Of a DNA stretch of 64,000 nucleotides, positions 24,528 through 34,288 are shown one piece after another; the first letter of the stretch is position 1; every line of letters begins with the position of its first letter. The stretch spans positions 1-64,000 of the forward strand of contig NZ_FRDH01000009.1 in NCBI RefSeq assembly GCF_900143205.1, written 5' to 3'. The notes below the pieces were generated by a model. That model did no database searches. It saw only the letters and a list, made by a program, of their open reading frames with translations, and was not told the DNA's origin. The stretch is from Butyrivibrio hungatei DSM 14810 (GTDB lineage: Bacteria; Bacillota; Clostridia; Lachnospirales; Lachnospiraceae). Both the position numbers and the translations under genes were made by a program.

Positions 24528-25886
24528 TCACCCCTCATTTATCTGATCCATCAAGAATGTCTTCTTTAGGCGCTCCGGCTCTAACAAATATTCCTTGCTG
24601 TTGTGTTCAGGATTATCCAGAACATCATCAAGCATGGCACTTAATATCTCACCTATCTTTTTACCTGGTGTCACACCAAGGCTGATGAGATCTTTGCCAT
24701 TAACAGCAAGATCCTTTAATGTTACACAATCCTTTTTTGCAAGGATCTCTTCATATACCTTTTTAGTATCCTCTATCAGCTGTAGTTTCTCCTGGCGATA
24801 GTACATACTCTGTGCCATAGTATCAGCGTATCTGACTTCCAAAAGATATGGAAACTCATCGACACCCACTCTGTTCATTGCTCTGCGAACAGCCTTTGGA
24901 GTTGCAGGAAAGCGATCATCATGATATCTGATCAGATTGCACGCTCTGTCCATGGTGTCTCTGTCAAATTTAAGTCTTCTGAATATAGAATGAGCCATCT
25001 GAACGCCAAGCTCGCTATGACCTGTAAAATGACACACACCTTCATCATCTACAGTAATTGTAGCAGGTTTTGCGATATCATGCATCAGCATCGTAAGTCT
25101 CAAAACCTTATCTGCCCTGATATTCTCCATAGAGCAAATAATATGATCACCCACATTGTACATGTGATGTGGGTTGTTCTGAGCTGTTTCCATGCATTTA
25201 TCGAATTCAGGAAGTATCACTTTTGTCACGCCAAGCTCATAGGCTGTTTTTAGCTTTTCAGGATGATCAGAAGTAACCAGCTTAACGAGCTCTGTCTGTA
25301 TTCTTTCAGCACTTATCTTGCTAAGGTTCTGCGCCAGCTCTTTTACCGCTTCTTTGGTTTTTTCTTCTATTTCATAATCAAGCTGCGCTGAGAATCTGAC
25401 TGCTCTCATGATCCTAAGGGCATCCTCTGAAAACCTTTCCTTTGGATCTCCGACGCATCTGATAACTTTATCCTTAATGTCATCAAGACCGCCAAATCTG
25501 TCTATTAAGCCTTCCTCTTCATTGTAGGCCATGGCATTTATTGTAAAGTCCCTACGCTTCATATCTTCTGTGAGGTTTTTGGTAAATGTAACCTCGCTTG
25601 GATGCCTACTATCCTCATACTTGCCATCAATTCGATAGGTTGTTACTTCATATCCTTCTTTGCCTATCATTATAGTAACTGTACCATGCTCTATTCCGGT
25701 ATCTATCGTTCTTCTAAAGAGCTTTTTGGTCTCTTCCGGAAGCGCATTTGTTGTAATATCCCAGTCCTGAGGTTCTCTTCCCAGAACGCCATCTCTAACG
25801 CATCCGCCGACAACATATGCCTCAAAACCAGCACCATGCATGGTATCCAGTATAGTTTTTACATTCTCTGGTAAAATAATCTTCAT
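24528..25886 (-). CDS. cca: CCA-adding tRNA nucleotidyltransferase
   Basis: 452 residues. The class II nucleotidyltransferase head has V-V-G-G-C-V-R-D near 24 and D-W-D-I-T-T-N-A near 41; the neck has R-I-M-R-A-V-R-F-S-A-Q. An HD domain follows with H-H-M-Y-N-V-G-D-H and L-M-H-D-I-A-K-P. It adds or repairs the 3' CCA; all three tRNA genes in this window lack an encoded CCA. Its stop codon overlaps the ribosome binding site of the PEGA gene, indicating coupling. Confidence 0.95.
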   Translation of the reverse strand: MKIILPENVKTILDTMHGAGFEAYVVGGCVRDGVLGREPQDWDITTNALPEETKKLFRRTIDTGIEHGTVTIMIGKEGYEVTTYRIDGKYEDSRHPSEVTFTKNLTEDMKRRDFTINAMAYNEEEGLIDRFGGLDDIKDKVIRCVGDPKERFSEDALRIMRAVRFSAQLDYEIEEKTKEAVKELAQNLSKISAERIQTELVKLVTSDHPEKLKTAYELGVTKVILPEFDKCMETAQNNPHHMYNVGDHIICSMENIRADKVLRLTMLMHDIAKPATITVDDEGVCHFTGHSELGVQMAHSIFRRLKFDRDTMDRACNLIRYHDDRFPATPKAVRRAMNRVGVDEFPYLLEVRYADTMAQSMYYRQEKLQLIEDTKKVYEEILAKKDCVTLKDLAVNGKDLISLGVTPGKKIGEILSAMLDDVLDNPEHNSKEYLLEPERLKKTFLMDQINEG

Positions 25887-25913
25887 ATCATCATCATATC
25901 CTAAACACTTATT

Positions 25914-25958
25914 ATTGTGAACAATTCGCTGGGATTTTTCTTTTTTTCGATATATACT
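25914..25958 (+). promoter_or_regulatory. Promoter of membrane GGDEF gene 1, with upstream palindrome
   Basis: A -10 hexamer TATACT (25953-25958) lies exactly 6 bases before the ATG at 25965, so transcription should begin at or beside the start codon. No recognisable -35 is found at the right distance. Instead a 12-base palindrome ATTGT-GA-ACAAT lies at 25914-25925, centred about 45 bases before the predicted start, a position typical of activator sites. Confidence 0.5.
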
Positions 25959-25964
25959 AGTAGC

Positions 25965-27683
25965 ATGGAGTATAAAATCAATCGTAAAATCGTAGTGGCA
26001 CTGATCTCTCTGCTACTTGCGGCCGGGGTGATCTTTTTAACAACATTTTTACACATAGCACCTACCCCAAGCGCCCCCATCATCAACTTAAATGATTGGG
26101 AAATTTCATTAAACGGAAATATTCTTCCTGTACGGAGCCTGAAGGATGCCAATACCGGTATCATAGACGACTCTGATGTTATCGTGCTTACTACCACAGT
26201 ACCAGAGTTAAAGTATATTGAACCTTCCATATACTTCCGCTCTGTTCATGCAATTACAGAGATCTACATTGACGACGACCTCATCTACACAACTCGCGAT
26301 GAGGACACAGAAAACAGTAACTTTTCCATTCCTAAATATTATAATAATGCCCCATTAAGCCGCTCATATGCAGGCAAAAAGCTTACTATCACAATTTCTG
26401 GAAGCAAAGAGCTTCCTTCTTCTGGGCTTTCAAATGTTTATATCGGAGAACGCAAGGATATTTTTTTCTATAACCTATACACCATGGGAATCTACTTCCT
26501 GGCAGGAGCATTCTTCTCTTTCCTTGGTTTTCTTTTGATGATCCTTTCTCCTTATCTGATCATATACCACGACAATGACTTAAGACTCTTCTTCAGCGGT
26601 CTTATCTCCTTGCTCCTTGGAACATATATCCTTGCTTATTATGGCATTTTAGGTCTTATTGTCGATGATTCATATATCAATTCCATCGCAGAATATGCCG
26701 CATTATACAATATTCCAACAGCTATCCTTGGATATTTTGCTTCACTTTTTTCAGGCAAAAAGAAAAAGGTATTCTTGAGCCTGTTTATTCTTGATGTCAT
26801 TTTGTTCTTTTCATCGATCATACTTCACTTTTCAGGCCTGCTGCCATTCTCTATGTTTTCTATAATCCTACATGTTGTAGCCAATGCAGAAGCCATTATT
26901 ACTTTTGCACTTATAATCCATGAGCAGCTTAGCCACAGACATTCAAAGGAAAGACGAGTTTCTCCGTCAGATTCCATCTTCCTTATTGGACTTGTCATAT
27001 TCATCGTACTTGCTATATCCGATATCTTTTTATTTAATTTCAATAAATACTTCAGATCGGAAGGCGAAGCAAACACAGATCTGATTGGATTTACAATTGG
27101 TTCATTTGTTTTTGTTTGCTGTCTTTTAGTAAGTTATCTTTATTACAATGTATACAGCAATAACTTTGCATCTATGCAGAGCCACATCAAAAGCCTTGCA
27201 TATACCGATGCTCTCACAGGTCTTGCCAACAGAGCCCGCTGCGAGCAGGTTATGAACATGCTTTCAGAAGAAAAAAACATCTATACCCTGATCAGTTTTG
27301 ACCTTAACAGATTAAAACATATAAATGATACCCTCGGTCACCACGAAGGCGACCGTCTTCTGACTGGTTTTTCAACTATCCTTTCTGAATGCTTCTGGGA
27401 CGCAAATCTCATTGGCAGAATGGGCGGAGACGAATTTATAGTAATCCTGATCGAGGAACACTCTCTTAACTGCACTAAGCGAATCCACGAGCTTTATTCC
27501 ATCCTTGAAGAATGGAATCGTAAGGAACAGGCATTTACCTATAGTGCTTCTTATGGTTATGCCTACAGTTATGAAGTTCCTAGCGGTTCAGCCAAAGAAG
27601 TTTATATGCTTGCAGATTCCAGAATGTATGAAATGAAGAGAGAACACCACGGCGACGAAAAGGAGGATAGCAGACATGCGTAA
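25965..27683 (+). CDS. Membrane receptor-type diguanylate cyclase (7TM-GGDEF)
   Basis: 572 residues from the ATG at 25965; the GTG 48 bases upstream has no ribosome binding site and lies upstream of the -10 element. A signal anchor (10-30) precedes an extracellular beta-rich domain (about 40-165) with V-Y-I-D-D-D-L-I-Y-type strands ending in S-Y-A-G-K-K-L-T-I. About seven to eight membrane segments follow (175-405). The C-terminal GGDEF domain has D-A-L-T-G-L-A-N-R, F-D-L-N-R-L-K and an intact R-M-GGDEF near 486. It should make c-di-GMP. It overlaps the next paralogous gene by 8 bases. Confidence 0.88.
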   Translation: MEYKINRKIVVALISLLLAAGVIFLTTFLHIAPTPSAPIINLNDWEISLNGNILPVRSLKDANTGIIDDSDVIVLTTTVPELKYIEPSIYFRSVHAITEIYIDDDLIYTTRDEDTENSNFSIPKYYNNAPLSRSYAGKKLTITISGSKELPSSGLSNVYIGERKDIFFYNLYTMGIYFLAGAFFSFLGFLLMILSPYLIIYHDNDLRLFFSGLISLLLGTYILAYYGILGLIVDDSYINSIAEYAALYNIPTAILGYFASLFSGKKKKVFLSLFILDVILFFSSIILHFSGLLPFSMFSIILHVVANAEAIITFALIIHEQLSHRHSKERRVSPSDSIFLIGLVIFIVLAISDIFLFNFNKYFRSEGEANTDLIGFTIGSFVFVCCLLVSYLYYNVYSNNFASMQSHIKSLAYTDALTGLANRARCEQVMNMLSEEKNIYTLISFDLNRLKHINDTLGHHEGDRLLTGFSTILSECFWDANLIGRMGGDEFIVILIEEHSLNCTKRIHELYSILEEWNRKEQAFTYSASYGYAYSYEVPSGSAKEVYMLADSRMYEMKREHHGDEKEDSRHA

Positions 27684-29370
27684 ATTCACTTCATTCCTCA
27701 GCCTCGCTTTAGTCCTGATAACAGTATTTTTTATGTCTCTAGTACACATTCTTTTTTTCAATCCGCAATTTGCCTTTATGACACTAGATCGCGGCTGGAT
27801 AGTAACTTATCGCAATGAAAAATATTTAAATACTAATCTCGAGACCTTAAGCTCACAGGTAGGCTCCACCTTCACAAAAGGTGATGTAGTAACCCTCAAT
27901 TACAACAGACCAATAGAGCAGATAAATGAGCCTTTCCCATATCTCATGTTCAAGACCCAGCACTGCGCCTACGAAGTTTTTCTTGATGGCGAGCTTATCG
28001 CTTCAGCTGATACTAATGCCAGAACCGACAACTCTTTTGTTGGAATAGGCTATAACTTAGTACCTCTTGGCTCTGATTATGTTGGAAAAAAGCTGTCAAT
28101 AAAACTCTATGTTACTGAAAACGGAACAAGAAGTGATCTTGTAAGCCCTAAGCTTGGAAATTTCGACGAACTTGTAAGATATCTGGCTCACTCAGTAATG
28201 TTTCCTTTTTTGACCAGCATTTTTCTTATCGTATTTGGAATCGTATTTTTGGCTATCTCCCTTTTGTTCTATCTCCGAACATCAGGTGTATTTCCGCAGC
28301 TTATCAGTTCCATCATATGCATTTTACTAGGACTGTGGATGATCACTGCTTTTGACGTATCAATCTTTTTCATGAGCAAGACAATAAGCACAACAGTTGA
28401 ATATACAGCAATGTATCTTATTGTTCCTTCAATGTATCTTCTTGTTCAGCAGCTGCATAAACGATTAGACAGCTTTCCAATCCTGCTGCTAGGAGCTTCA
28501 ACTTTTGCCTTTAGCGTTTTCTTCCTCTTGCTGCACGCTTTAGGCTTTGTTCATCTTATTCATTTTGCACATGCTTATTACATTTTTGCTCTTATCAGCA
28601 TTATAGTTATTCTGTGTTACGACTTCTTTGATTTTAGGAGCAAGACCAAGAATTATTCTATAAAACTGACTATGTTTGGATTGACCGTTTTATGCGCTTC
28701 TCTCGTGATCTATCCGATCATAGACATCTCTAATAAAGTGGTAGACTATAGGCAGCTTCATATTTCAAAGATACTCATACCTTTTGGATCTCTATTTTTT
28801 GTCTTTACGCAGCTCCTTAACTACTTCATCTTCATGACCAGATCTTATGCACAGAGAAAAGAGTATGCTTCTCTCGCTCAGATTGCTTATGTGGATAACT
28901 TAACTGGCCTTCCCAACAGAGCCAGCAGCGATAAAAAGCTCATGGAACTTAGTAATTCCAACAAGGATTACAGCATAATCAGCTTGGACCTTAACGGATT
29001 AAAAGATGTCAACGATAACTCCGGTCATCCGGCAGGCGACAGACTTCTTAAAGACTTTGCCGATGCTCTTTCTTCTACCTTCAAAGATACTGGAGAATGC
29101 TTCCGTATCGGCGGAGATGAATTTATCGTCACTACAGATTTTACTGACAAAAACAGATTAGATGAACTTCTAAAGATTCTTACAAATAAATTAGCTGAGC
29201 TAGATGACACTGATCCCGAGATCAATCACAGTGTCTCCTTTGGTTACGCCAATAATACAGAAACAGAAGAAAAAAATAGCCACACAGTGCTCATGCTAGC
29301 CGACAAGAGAATGTACGACTATAAGCGCAAGCACTATGCAGCTATTTCTGAAAGGCATGAGCTTAATTAA
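27676..29370 (+). CDS. Membrane receptor-type diguanylate cyclase, tandem paralogue
   Basis: 564 residues; AGGAGG precedes the ATG at 27676. Same plan as its upstream neighbour: signal anchor (5-27), extracellular domain (about 35-170) with V-F-L-D-G-E-L-I-A and D-Y-V-G-K-K-L-S-I, about seven membrane segments (170-395), and a GGDEF domain with D-N-L-T-G-L-P-N-R and an intact R-I-GGDEF near 479. The two are paralogues from a tandem duplication, since diverged most in the ectodomain. Its stop codon overlaps the proS stop codon on the other strand. Confidence 0.88.
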   Translation: MRKFTSFLSLALVLITVFFMSLVHILFFNPQFAFMTLDRGWIVTYRNEKYLNTNLETLSSQVGSTFTKGDVVTLNYNRPIEQINEPFPYLMFKTQHCAYEVFLDGELIASADTNARTDNSFVGIGYNLVPLGSDYVGKKLSIKLYVTENGTRSDLVSPKLGNFDELVRYLAHSVMFPFLTSIFLIVFGIVFLAISLLFYLRTSGVFPQLISSIICILLGLWMITAFDVSIFFMSKTISTTVEYTAMYLIVPSMYLLVQQLHKRLDSFPILLLGASTFAFSVFFLLLHALGFVHLIHFAHAYYIFALISIIVILCYDFFDFRSKTKNYSIKLTMFGLTVLCASLVIYPIIDISNKVVDYRQLHISKILIPFGSLFFVFTQLLNYFIFMTRSYAQRKEYASLAQIAYVDNLTGLPNRASSDKKLMELSNSNKDYSIISLDLNGLKDVNDNSGHPAGDRLLKDFADALSSTFKDTGECFRIGGDEFIVTTDFTDKNRLDELLKILTNKLAELDDTDPEINHSVSFGYANNTETEEKNSHTVLMLADKRMYDYKRKHYAAISERHELN

Positions 29371-30800
29371 TAAGCTCTGCCCCAATAAACCATCTTCTTA
29401 GCAGGCTTTCCGCATACTACACATGTATCGGAAAGATTTTCCTGTTCAAATGGGATACAACGGCTTGTTACGTTGAACTCCTCTTTGATCTTGTCTTCAC
29501 ACTCGCGGCATCCACACCACATAGCCTTTACAAAGCCCTTTGTCTCCTTGAAGCTCTCTGCAAACTCATCCTTGTTGTGAGCTGCAAATGTGTGTGCTTC
29601 GAGATGCTTCTTTGCTCTGTCATACATATCCTTCTGGATCTGATCAAGAAGTTCTCCAACCTTTGTATGAACATCGCTGATTGCACATTCAATCTTCTCT
29701 CTGGTATCACGTCTTACAAGAACGCACTTTCCAGCTTCAAGATCTTTTGGTCCAATCTCGACACGAACTGGAATACCTCTCATCTCCTGCTCAGAGAACT
29801 TAAATCCTGGAGTTCTGTCTGTATCATCAGTCTTAACTCTGAAATCAGAAAGACTCTTAGCAATATCATAAGCTGCATCAAGAACGCCTTCCTTCTTCTG
29901 CTGAATAGGAATAACAACAACCTGAATTGGAGCGATCTTAGGAGGTACAACAAGTCCTGAATTGTCACCGTGAACCATGATCATAGCACCGATTGTACGT
30001 GTTGTAAGTCCCCATGATGTCTGATATACATAGTGAAGCTGATTGTCCTTACCTGCATACTGAATGCCAAATGCCTTAGCAAATCCATCGCCAAAGTTGT
30101 GGCTGGTAGCACTCTGAAGCGCTCTGCCATCATGCATAAGAGCTTCTACTGTATATGTAGCCTCTGCTCCAGCGAACTTTTCTTTATCTGTCTTCTGTCC
30201 CTTGATTACTGGTATAGCCATATCGTTCTCAAGGAAATCAGCATATACATTGAGCATCTGCTGTGTACGAGCTTCAGCCTCTTCCATAGTTGCATGAGCT
30301 GTGTGGCCTTCCTGCCAGAGGAATTCACGGCTTCTAAGGAATGGTCTAGTCTCTTTTTCCCAACGAACTACGCTGCACCACTGGTTAAGAACCTGTGGAA
30401 GATCTTTGTATGAGTGGATCTCTCCCTTGTAATAATCACAGAAAAGAGTCTCTGATGTAGGTCTTACGCAATATCTCTCTGTAAGTGGCTCAAGTCCGCC
30501 ATGTGTTACCCATGCTACTTCTGGAGCAAAGCCCTCTACATGATCCTTCTCCTTCTGAAGAAGTGACTCAGGAATAAACATTGGAAGGTATGCGTTCTGT
30601 ACGCCAGTTTCTTTAAATCTAGCATCAAGGTGCTTCTGAATAAGCTCCCAGATTGCATATCCTGCAGGTTTGATAACCATGCACCCTTTGATGTTTGAGT
30701 AGCTGACAAGATCAGCTTTAATACAAACGTCTGTGTACCATTGTGTGAAATCCTCATCCATAGATGTGATCTCGGCTACAAGTTTCTTGTTGTCTGCCAT
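29367..30800 (-). CDS. proS: Prolyl-tRNA synthetase (eukaryote/archaea-like type)
   Basis: 477 residues. Class II core motifs are present: [30 protein letters not shown] (motif 2) and a late motif 3. The bacterial editing insertion is missing. The C-terminus carries zinc-ligand cysteines (C-G-C-R-E-C and C-V-V-C-G) and ends in W-G-R-A-Y, characteristic of the ProS type 3 group. It lies behind a T-box leader. The last 4 bases overlap the end of the convergent GGDEF gene. Confidence 0.95.
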   Translation of the reverse strand: MADNKKLVAEITSMDEDFTQWYTDVCIKADLVSYSNIKGCMVIKPAGYAIWELIQKHLDARFKETGVQNAYLPMFIPESLLQKEKDHVEGFAPEVAWVTHGGLEPLTERYCVRPTSETLFCDYYKGEIHSYKDLPQVLNQWCSVVRWEKETRPFLRSREFLWQEGHTAHATMEEAEARTQQMLNVYADFLENDMAIPVIKGQKTDKEKFAGAEATYTVEALMHDGRALQSATSHNFGDGFAKAFGIQYAGKDNQLHYVYQTSWGLTTRTIGAMIMVHGDNSGLVVPPKIAPIQVVVIPIQQKKEGVLDAAYDIAKSLSDFRVKTDDTDRTPGFKFSEQEMRGIPVRVEIGPKDLEAGKCVLVRRDTREKIECAISDVHTKVGELLDQIQKDMYDRAKKHLEAHTFAAHNKDEFAESFKETKGFVKAMWCGCRECEDKIKEEFNVTSRCIPFEQENLSDTCVVCGKPAKKMVYWGRAY

Positions 30801-30840
30801 TTCTTTTCTCCTCTTTCTCTTATGAAGTGGATACGAGGCT

Positions 30841-31107
30841 TATAGAAAATAAAAAGAGCCTTCGCATCCCTAATAACAGGGACCGAAGACTCGGCGGTAC
30901 CACCCTATTTAAATCTGTTTACATTCAAAACAGATTTCACTTCATTATCACCCTTAACGCGGGACACGCTGTACTTATGCAAACGCTTTCATACAGGACT
31001 CCAAGGCTGGTTCGCTTTTTTATCGTAAGAGCTTCACACCAACTGCTCTCTCTCTGGGACGTTTATTCTAAGCTACTATTCCTCTTCAACGTCTATTTTT
31101 TTATTTA
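30841..31107 (-). promoter_or_regulatory. T-box leader of proS, proline specifier CCA
   Basis: The minus-strand leader contains the T-box core AGGGTGGTACCGCC (30893-30906), which pairs with the uncharged tRNA acceptor end. A terminator helix follows immediately (30856-30892) with a U-rich run (30841-30855). Stem I carries the AGAGAG-rich region and a GTTGGTG-type distal loop. The specifier loop reads GAA-CCA (31008-31013), so CCA (Pro) is the specifier codon, agreeing with the downstream gene. Low proline charging should favour antitermination of proS. Confidence 0.95.
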
Positions 31108-31113
31108 AAAAAG

Positions 31114-31142
31114 ATTTTATTCACATTATCTTTTATTGTCAA
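31114..31142 (-). promoter_or_regulatory. Promoter of the proS T-box transcript
   Basis: TTGACA (31137-31142), 17-base spacer, TAAAAT (31114-31119) on the minus strand; transcription should start near 31107, just before stem I. Confidence 0.85.
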
Positions 31143-31159
31143 GCCTGCCCAAGTCATTC

Positions 31160-31184
31160 GTTACCATGAACTGTGAACAGTAAC
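31160..31184. repeat. Small palindromic sequence in the nrdG-proS spacer
   Basis: ACTGT-GA-ACAGT (31169-31180 region) is embedded in alternating GTTAC/GTAAC arms. The spacer 31143-31359 otherwise holds only a second inverted repeat and no ORF with a ribosome binding site. Confidence 0.35.
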
Positions 31185-31230
31185 AGTCAATATTTTCAAC
31201 ATTTTGTACCATGTAAGCACTTTCAGAGCC

Positions 31231-31256
31231 TATATTGATGGGTTACAATCAATATA
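31231..31256. repeat. 9-bp inverted repeat in the nrdG-proS spacer
   Basis: TATATTGAT (31231-31239) and ATCAATATA (31248-31256) are exact inverted copies around an 8-base loop. There is no U-run. It may be an operator or a remnant; function unknown. Confidence 0.4.
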
Positions 31257-31359
31257 TCAGATGCGGATCTGACAATTTATATAGTCGATTTACGTTCGCC
31301 ATAACGTATTTCCTTTATAAAACCTCTAACAATTTGGTGGGAATTTCCGGTTCCTACCC

Positions 31360-31392
31360 AAAAAGAAGACTGTCCCCAACAGTCTTCTTTTT
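31360..31392 (-). terminator. Terminator of the nrdDG operon
   Basis: AAAAAGAAGACTGT/ACAGTCTTCTTTTT (31360-31373 and 31379-31392), a 14-bp stem with five-base loop that begins two bases after the nrdG stop codon. Confidence 0.9.
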
Positions 31393-31394
31393 CT

Positions 31395-31946
31395 TTATAC
31401 AGATCTTGAAGTATCTCTGTCATTATATTTGGACAGTACAACTTTTCCCTGTGCCAGAGTTTCTGGAACATTTATTACTCTCTGATTAGAAGATCCTCTA
31501 AATCTAAGCATCAGATCCTTCTTATCCAGCATAAACTCGCCATCTACAAGAACATCGATCATTGAGAGAATCTTGTCTGTATCATCACTGTGACAGCGCT
31601 TATTGTTTGCATCTGTAAGTTCTTCCCAAGTATAGCCTGAATATATCCAGATAGTAGCTTTAGGAACCTCTTTTTTGATGCGCTCGATAAAAGGCCTTAA
31701 TACCTTCTGATTTACTACTTCCATCGGTTCGCCGCCAAGGATCGTCAAACCATCAATGTAATCAGGCTTCAAAGTCTCAATGATCTCATCCTCAACCTCT
31801 TTTGTAAAAGGCTTACCATAGTTAAAATCCCAGGTCATTTCGTTAAAACAACCCTTACAATGGTGCGTACAGCCAGAAACAAAAAGCGAAGTCCTGCAAC
31901 CTATTCCATTTGCTACATCTGTATAAAGAATCTCTCCGTAATTCAT
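31395..31946 (-). CDS. nrdG: Anaerobic ribonucleoside-triphosphate reductase activating protein
   Basis: 183 residues. A radical-SAM enzyme with the C-x3-C-x2-C cluster motif (C-T-H-H-C-K-G-C) near residue 26-33 and the L-G-G-E-P segment. It installs the glycyl radical on NrdD. It follows nrdD on the same strand after 88 bases and ends in a strong terminator, forming a two-gene operon. Confidence 0.95.
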   Translation of the reverse strand: MNYGEILYTDVANGIGCRTSLFVSGCTHHCKGCFNEMTWDFNYGKPFTKEVEDEIIETLKPDYIDGLTILGGEPMEVVNQKVLRPFIERIKKEVPKATIWIYSGYTWEELTDANNKRCHSDDTDKILSMIDVLVDGEFMLDKKDLMLRFRGSSNQRVINVPETLAQGKVVLSKYNDRDTSRSV

Positions 31947-32034
31947 AGTGACCTCTCTATTTACAGGAAAGTTTAAGCCAGGAAATAATCCTGGCTTAAA
32001 CTAATCTATTTATACTTTTTCATACCCTCATAAT

Positions 32035-34266
32035 TTAATTTTTGGAATTAGACATATGAAGAACTCTCTCTTTGATCTCCTGTGTTCTTCCCTGATTCCA
32101 GAACTGTGTTCCGATATAACCACATGTACGTCTTGCTACATTCATCTTGTCCTGATTGCGGTTACCACAGTTAGGACATTCCCAGATAAGCTTGCCGTCT
32201 GTGTCTGTAACGATCTTGATCTCTCCATCGTAGCCACAGCACTGACAGTAGTCTGACTTAGTATTAAGCTCAGCGTACATAATGTTGTCATAAATGTACT
32301 TCATTACTGAAAGAACTGCCTCAATGTTGCTGTTCATATCAGGAACCTCAACATAGCTGATAGCTCCTCCTGGTGAAAGAGCCTGGAACTCAGATTCAAA
32401 CTTAAGCTTTGTAAACGCATCGATCTGCTCAGTTACATGAACATGATAGCTGTTTGTAATGTAGTTCTTGTCTGTTACTTCAGGGATAATGCCAAATCTC
32501 TTCTGAAGTGACTTTGCAAACTTATATGTTGTAGACTCAAGTGGAGTTCCATACAAGCTAAATGATACGTTTGTCTCAGCTCTCCACTTAGCACACTTAT
32601 CATTAAGGAACTGCATAACCTTAAGAGCAAAATCTTTACCCTTAGGATCTGTATGAGAAACACCCTTCATGTATTTTGTACATTCACAAAGACCTGCATA
32701 ACCAAGAGAAATAGTTGAGTAGTTACCAAATAACAATGGATCAATAACTTCGCCTTTAGCAAGTCTTGCAAGTGCTCCGTTCTGCCAAAGAATAGGAGCA
32801 ACATCTGAAGGAGTTCCAAGGAGTCTGTTGTGTCTGCACATAAGTGCTCTCTTACAGAGCTCTGTTCTCTCTTCCATGAGCTGCCAGAACTTCTCTTCAT
32901 CTCTGTTTGAAGAACAAGCAACATCAACAAGGTTAAGAGTTACAACACCCTGATTGAAACGTCCGTAGTACTTATGATCTCCCTCTTTGTAGTTCTTAGC
33001 ATGAGCTTTGTTGCCTGCGTTACAGAAACCTTCAGGAACATTCTCATTATCAGGTGTAAGGAAAGATCTACATCCCATACAAGGATATACATCGCCGCCT
33101 TTGAGCTCTTTCATCTTCTTAGCAGAGATATAATCAGGAACAAGACGCTTAGCTGTACATTTAGCTGCAAGTTCTGTTAAGTACCAGTACTTAGAATCCT
33201 CATGGATATTGTCTTCATCAAGTACATAGATGAGCTTAGGGAATGCTGGTGTAATAAGCTGTCCCTTTTCATTCTTAACACCAAGGATACGCTGCTTGAG
33301 CATCTCCTCGATCACCATTGCAAGGTCTTCTCTAGTCTGTCCTTCTGGTACCTCATCAAGATACATATATACTGTAATGAAAGGAGCCTGACCATTTGTA
33401 GTCATAAGAGTGATGACCTGATACTGGATAACCTGACATCCTCTCTCGATTTCTTTTCTAACACGCATCTCTGCGATTTCATTTACCTGCTTCTTGTTGA
33501 TCTTCATTCCTGCTGTCTCAAACTCGAGAGCAACTTCCTTACGGAACTTCTGTCTGCTGACATCAACAAATGGAACCAGGTGAGACAATGTAATACTCTG
33601 TCCGCCGTACTGTGAGCTGGCGATCTGAGCAATTGCTTGTGTTGCAATATTACAAGCTGTTGAAAAGCTCTTTGGACGCTCGATCATGGTCTCAGAAATA
33701 ACTGTACCATTCTGGAGCATATCCTCGAGGTTTACAAGACAGCAGTTGTGCATATGCTGTGCGAAGTAGTCTGAATCATGGAAGTGGATAAGACCTTCTT
33801 CATGAGCTTTAACTACATCTTCTGGTAAAAGAAATCTCTTAGTGATGTCCTTAGAAACTTCTCCCGCCATGTAATCTCTCTGAACGCTGTTAACAGTAGG
33901 ATTCTTGTTAGAATTCTCCTGCTTAACTTCCTCATTGTTACACTCAATAAGAGACATGATCTGCTCGTCAGTTGTATTAGACTTTCTCACAAGAGCATGC
34001 TTGTAGCGGTATGTTATGTACTTTCTTGCAACTTCAAACTTACCAGACTTCATAAGGTCATCCTCGACCATATCCTGGATTTCCTCCACGCTGGCAGCAC
34101 GAGTAAGAGACGCACACTTACTCTCAACGCTTCTCTCAATGTCGCTGATCTGACCTGATGTTAACTTCTTCTCGTCAGTCACCTCATTGTTAGCTTTTTC
34201 GATAGCAGCAAGAATCTTATTTCCGTCAAATGTAACTTCTTTACCGCTTCTCTTAATGATCTTCAT
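32035..34266 (-). CDS. nrdD: Anaerobic (class III) ribonucleoside-triphosphate reductase
   Basis: 743 residues. The N-terminal ATP-cone (about 1-95, opening I-K-R-S-G-K-E-V-T-F) allows dATP feedback control. The barrel domain follows, then a zinc site (C-Q-C-C-G and C-P-N-C-G near 685-705). The C-terminal glycyl-radical loop is R-R-T-C-G-Y-I-G with the radical Gly near 720. It makes dNTPs in the absence of oxygen. Two NrdR boxes cover its promoter. Confidence 0.97.
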   Translation of the reverse strand: MKIIKRSGKEVTFDGNKILAAIEKANNEVTDEKKLTSGQISDIERSVESKCASLTRAASVEEIQDMVEDDLMKSGKFEVARKYITYRYKHALVRKSNTTDEQIMSLIECNNEEVKQENSNKNPTVNSVQRDYMAGEVSKDITKRFLLPEDVVKAHEEGLIHFHDSDYFAQHMHNCCLVNLEDMLQNGTVISETMIERPKSFSTACNIATQAIAQIASSQYGGQSITLSHLVPFVDVSRQKFRKEVALEFETAGMKINKKQVNEIAEMRVRKEIERGCQVIQYQVITLMTTNGQAPFITVYMYLDEVPEGQTREDLAMVIEEMLKQRILGVKNEKGQLITPAFPKLIYVLDEDNIHEDSKYWYLTELAAKCTAKRLVPDYISAKKMKELKGGDVYPCMGCRSFLTPDNENVPEGFCNAGNKAHAKNYKEGDHKYYGRFNQGVVTLNLVDVACSSNRDEEKFWQLMEERTELCKRALMCRHNRLLGTPSDVAPILWQNGALARLAKGEVIDPLLFGNYSTISLGYAGLCECTKYMKGVSHTDPKGKDFALKVMQFLNDKCAKWRAETNVSFSLYGTPLESTTYKFAKSLQKRFGIIPEVTDKNYITNSYHVHVTEQIDAFTKLKFESEFQALSPGGAISYVEVPDMNSNIEAVLSVMKYIYDNIMYAELNTKSDYCQCCGYDGEIKIVTDTDGKLIWECPNCGNRNQDKMNVARRTCGYIGTQFWNQGRTQEIKERVLHMSNSKN

Positions 34267-34288
34267 AAAAGCCCCCTAATAAAAAATA

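Noticed and set aside
25901-26230. A minus-strand open frame of 109 codons overlapping the start of the first membrane GGDEF gene
   Set aside because: It overlaps a coding region with clear domains and has no start site; the cca gene upstream already accounts for minus-strand expression.
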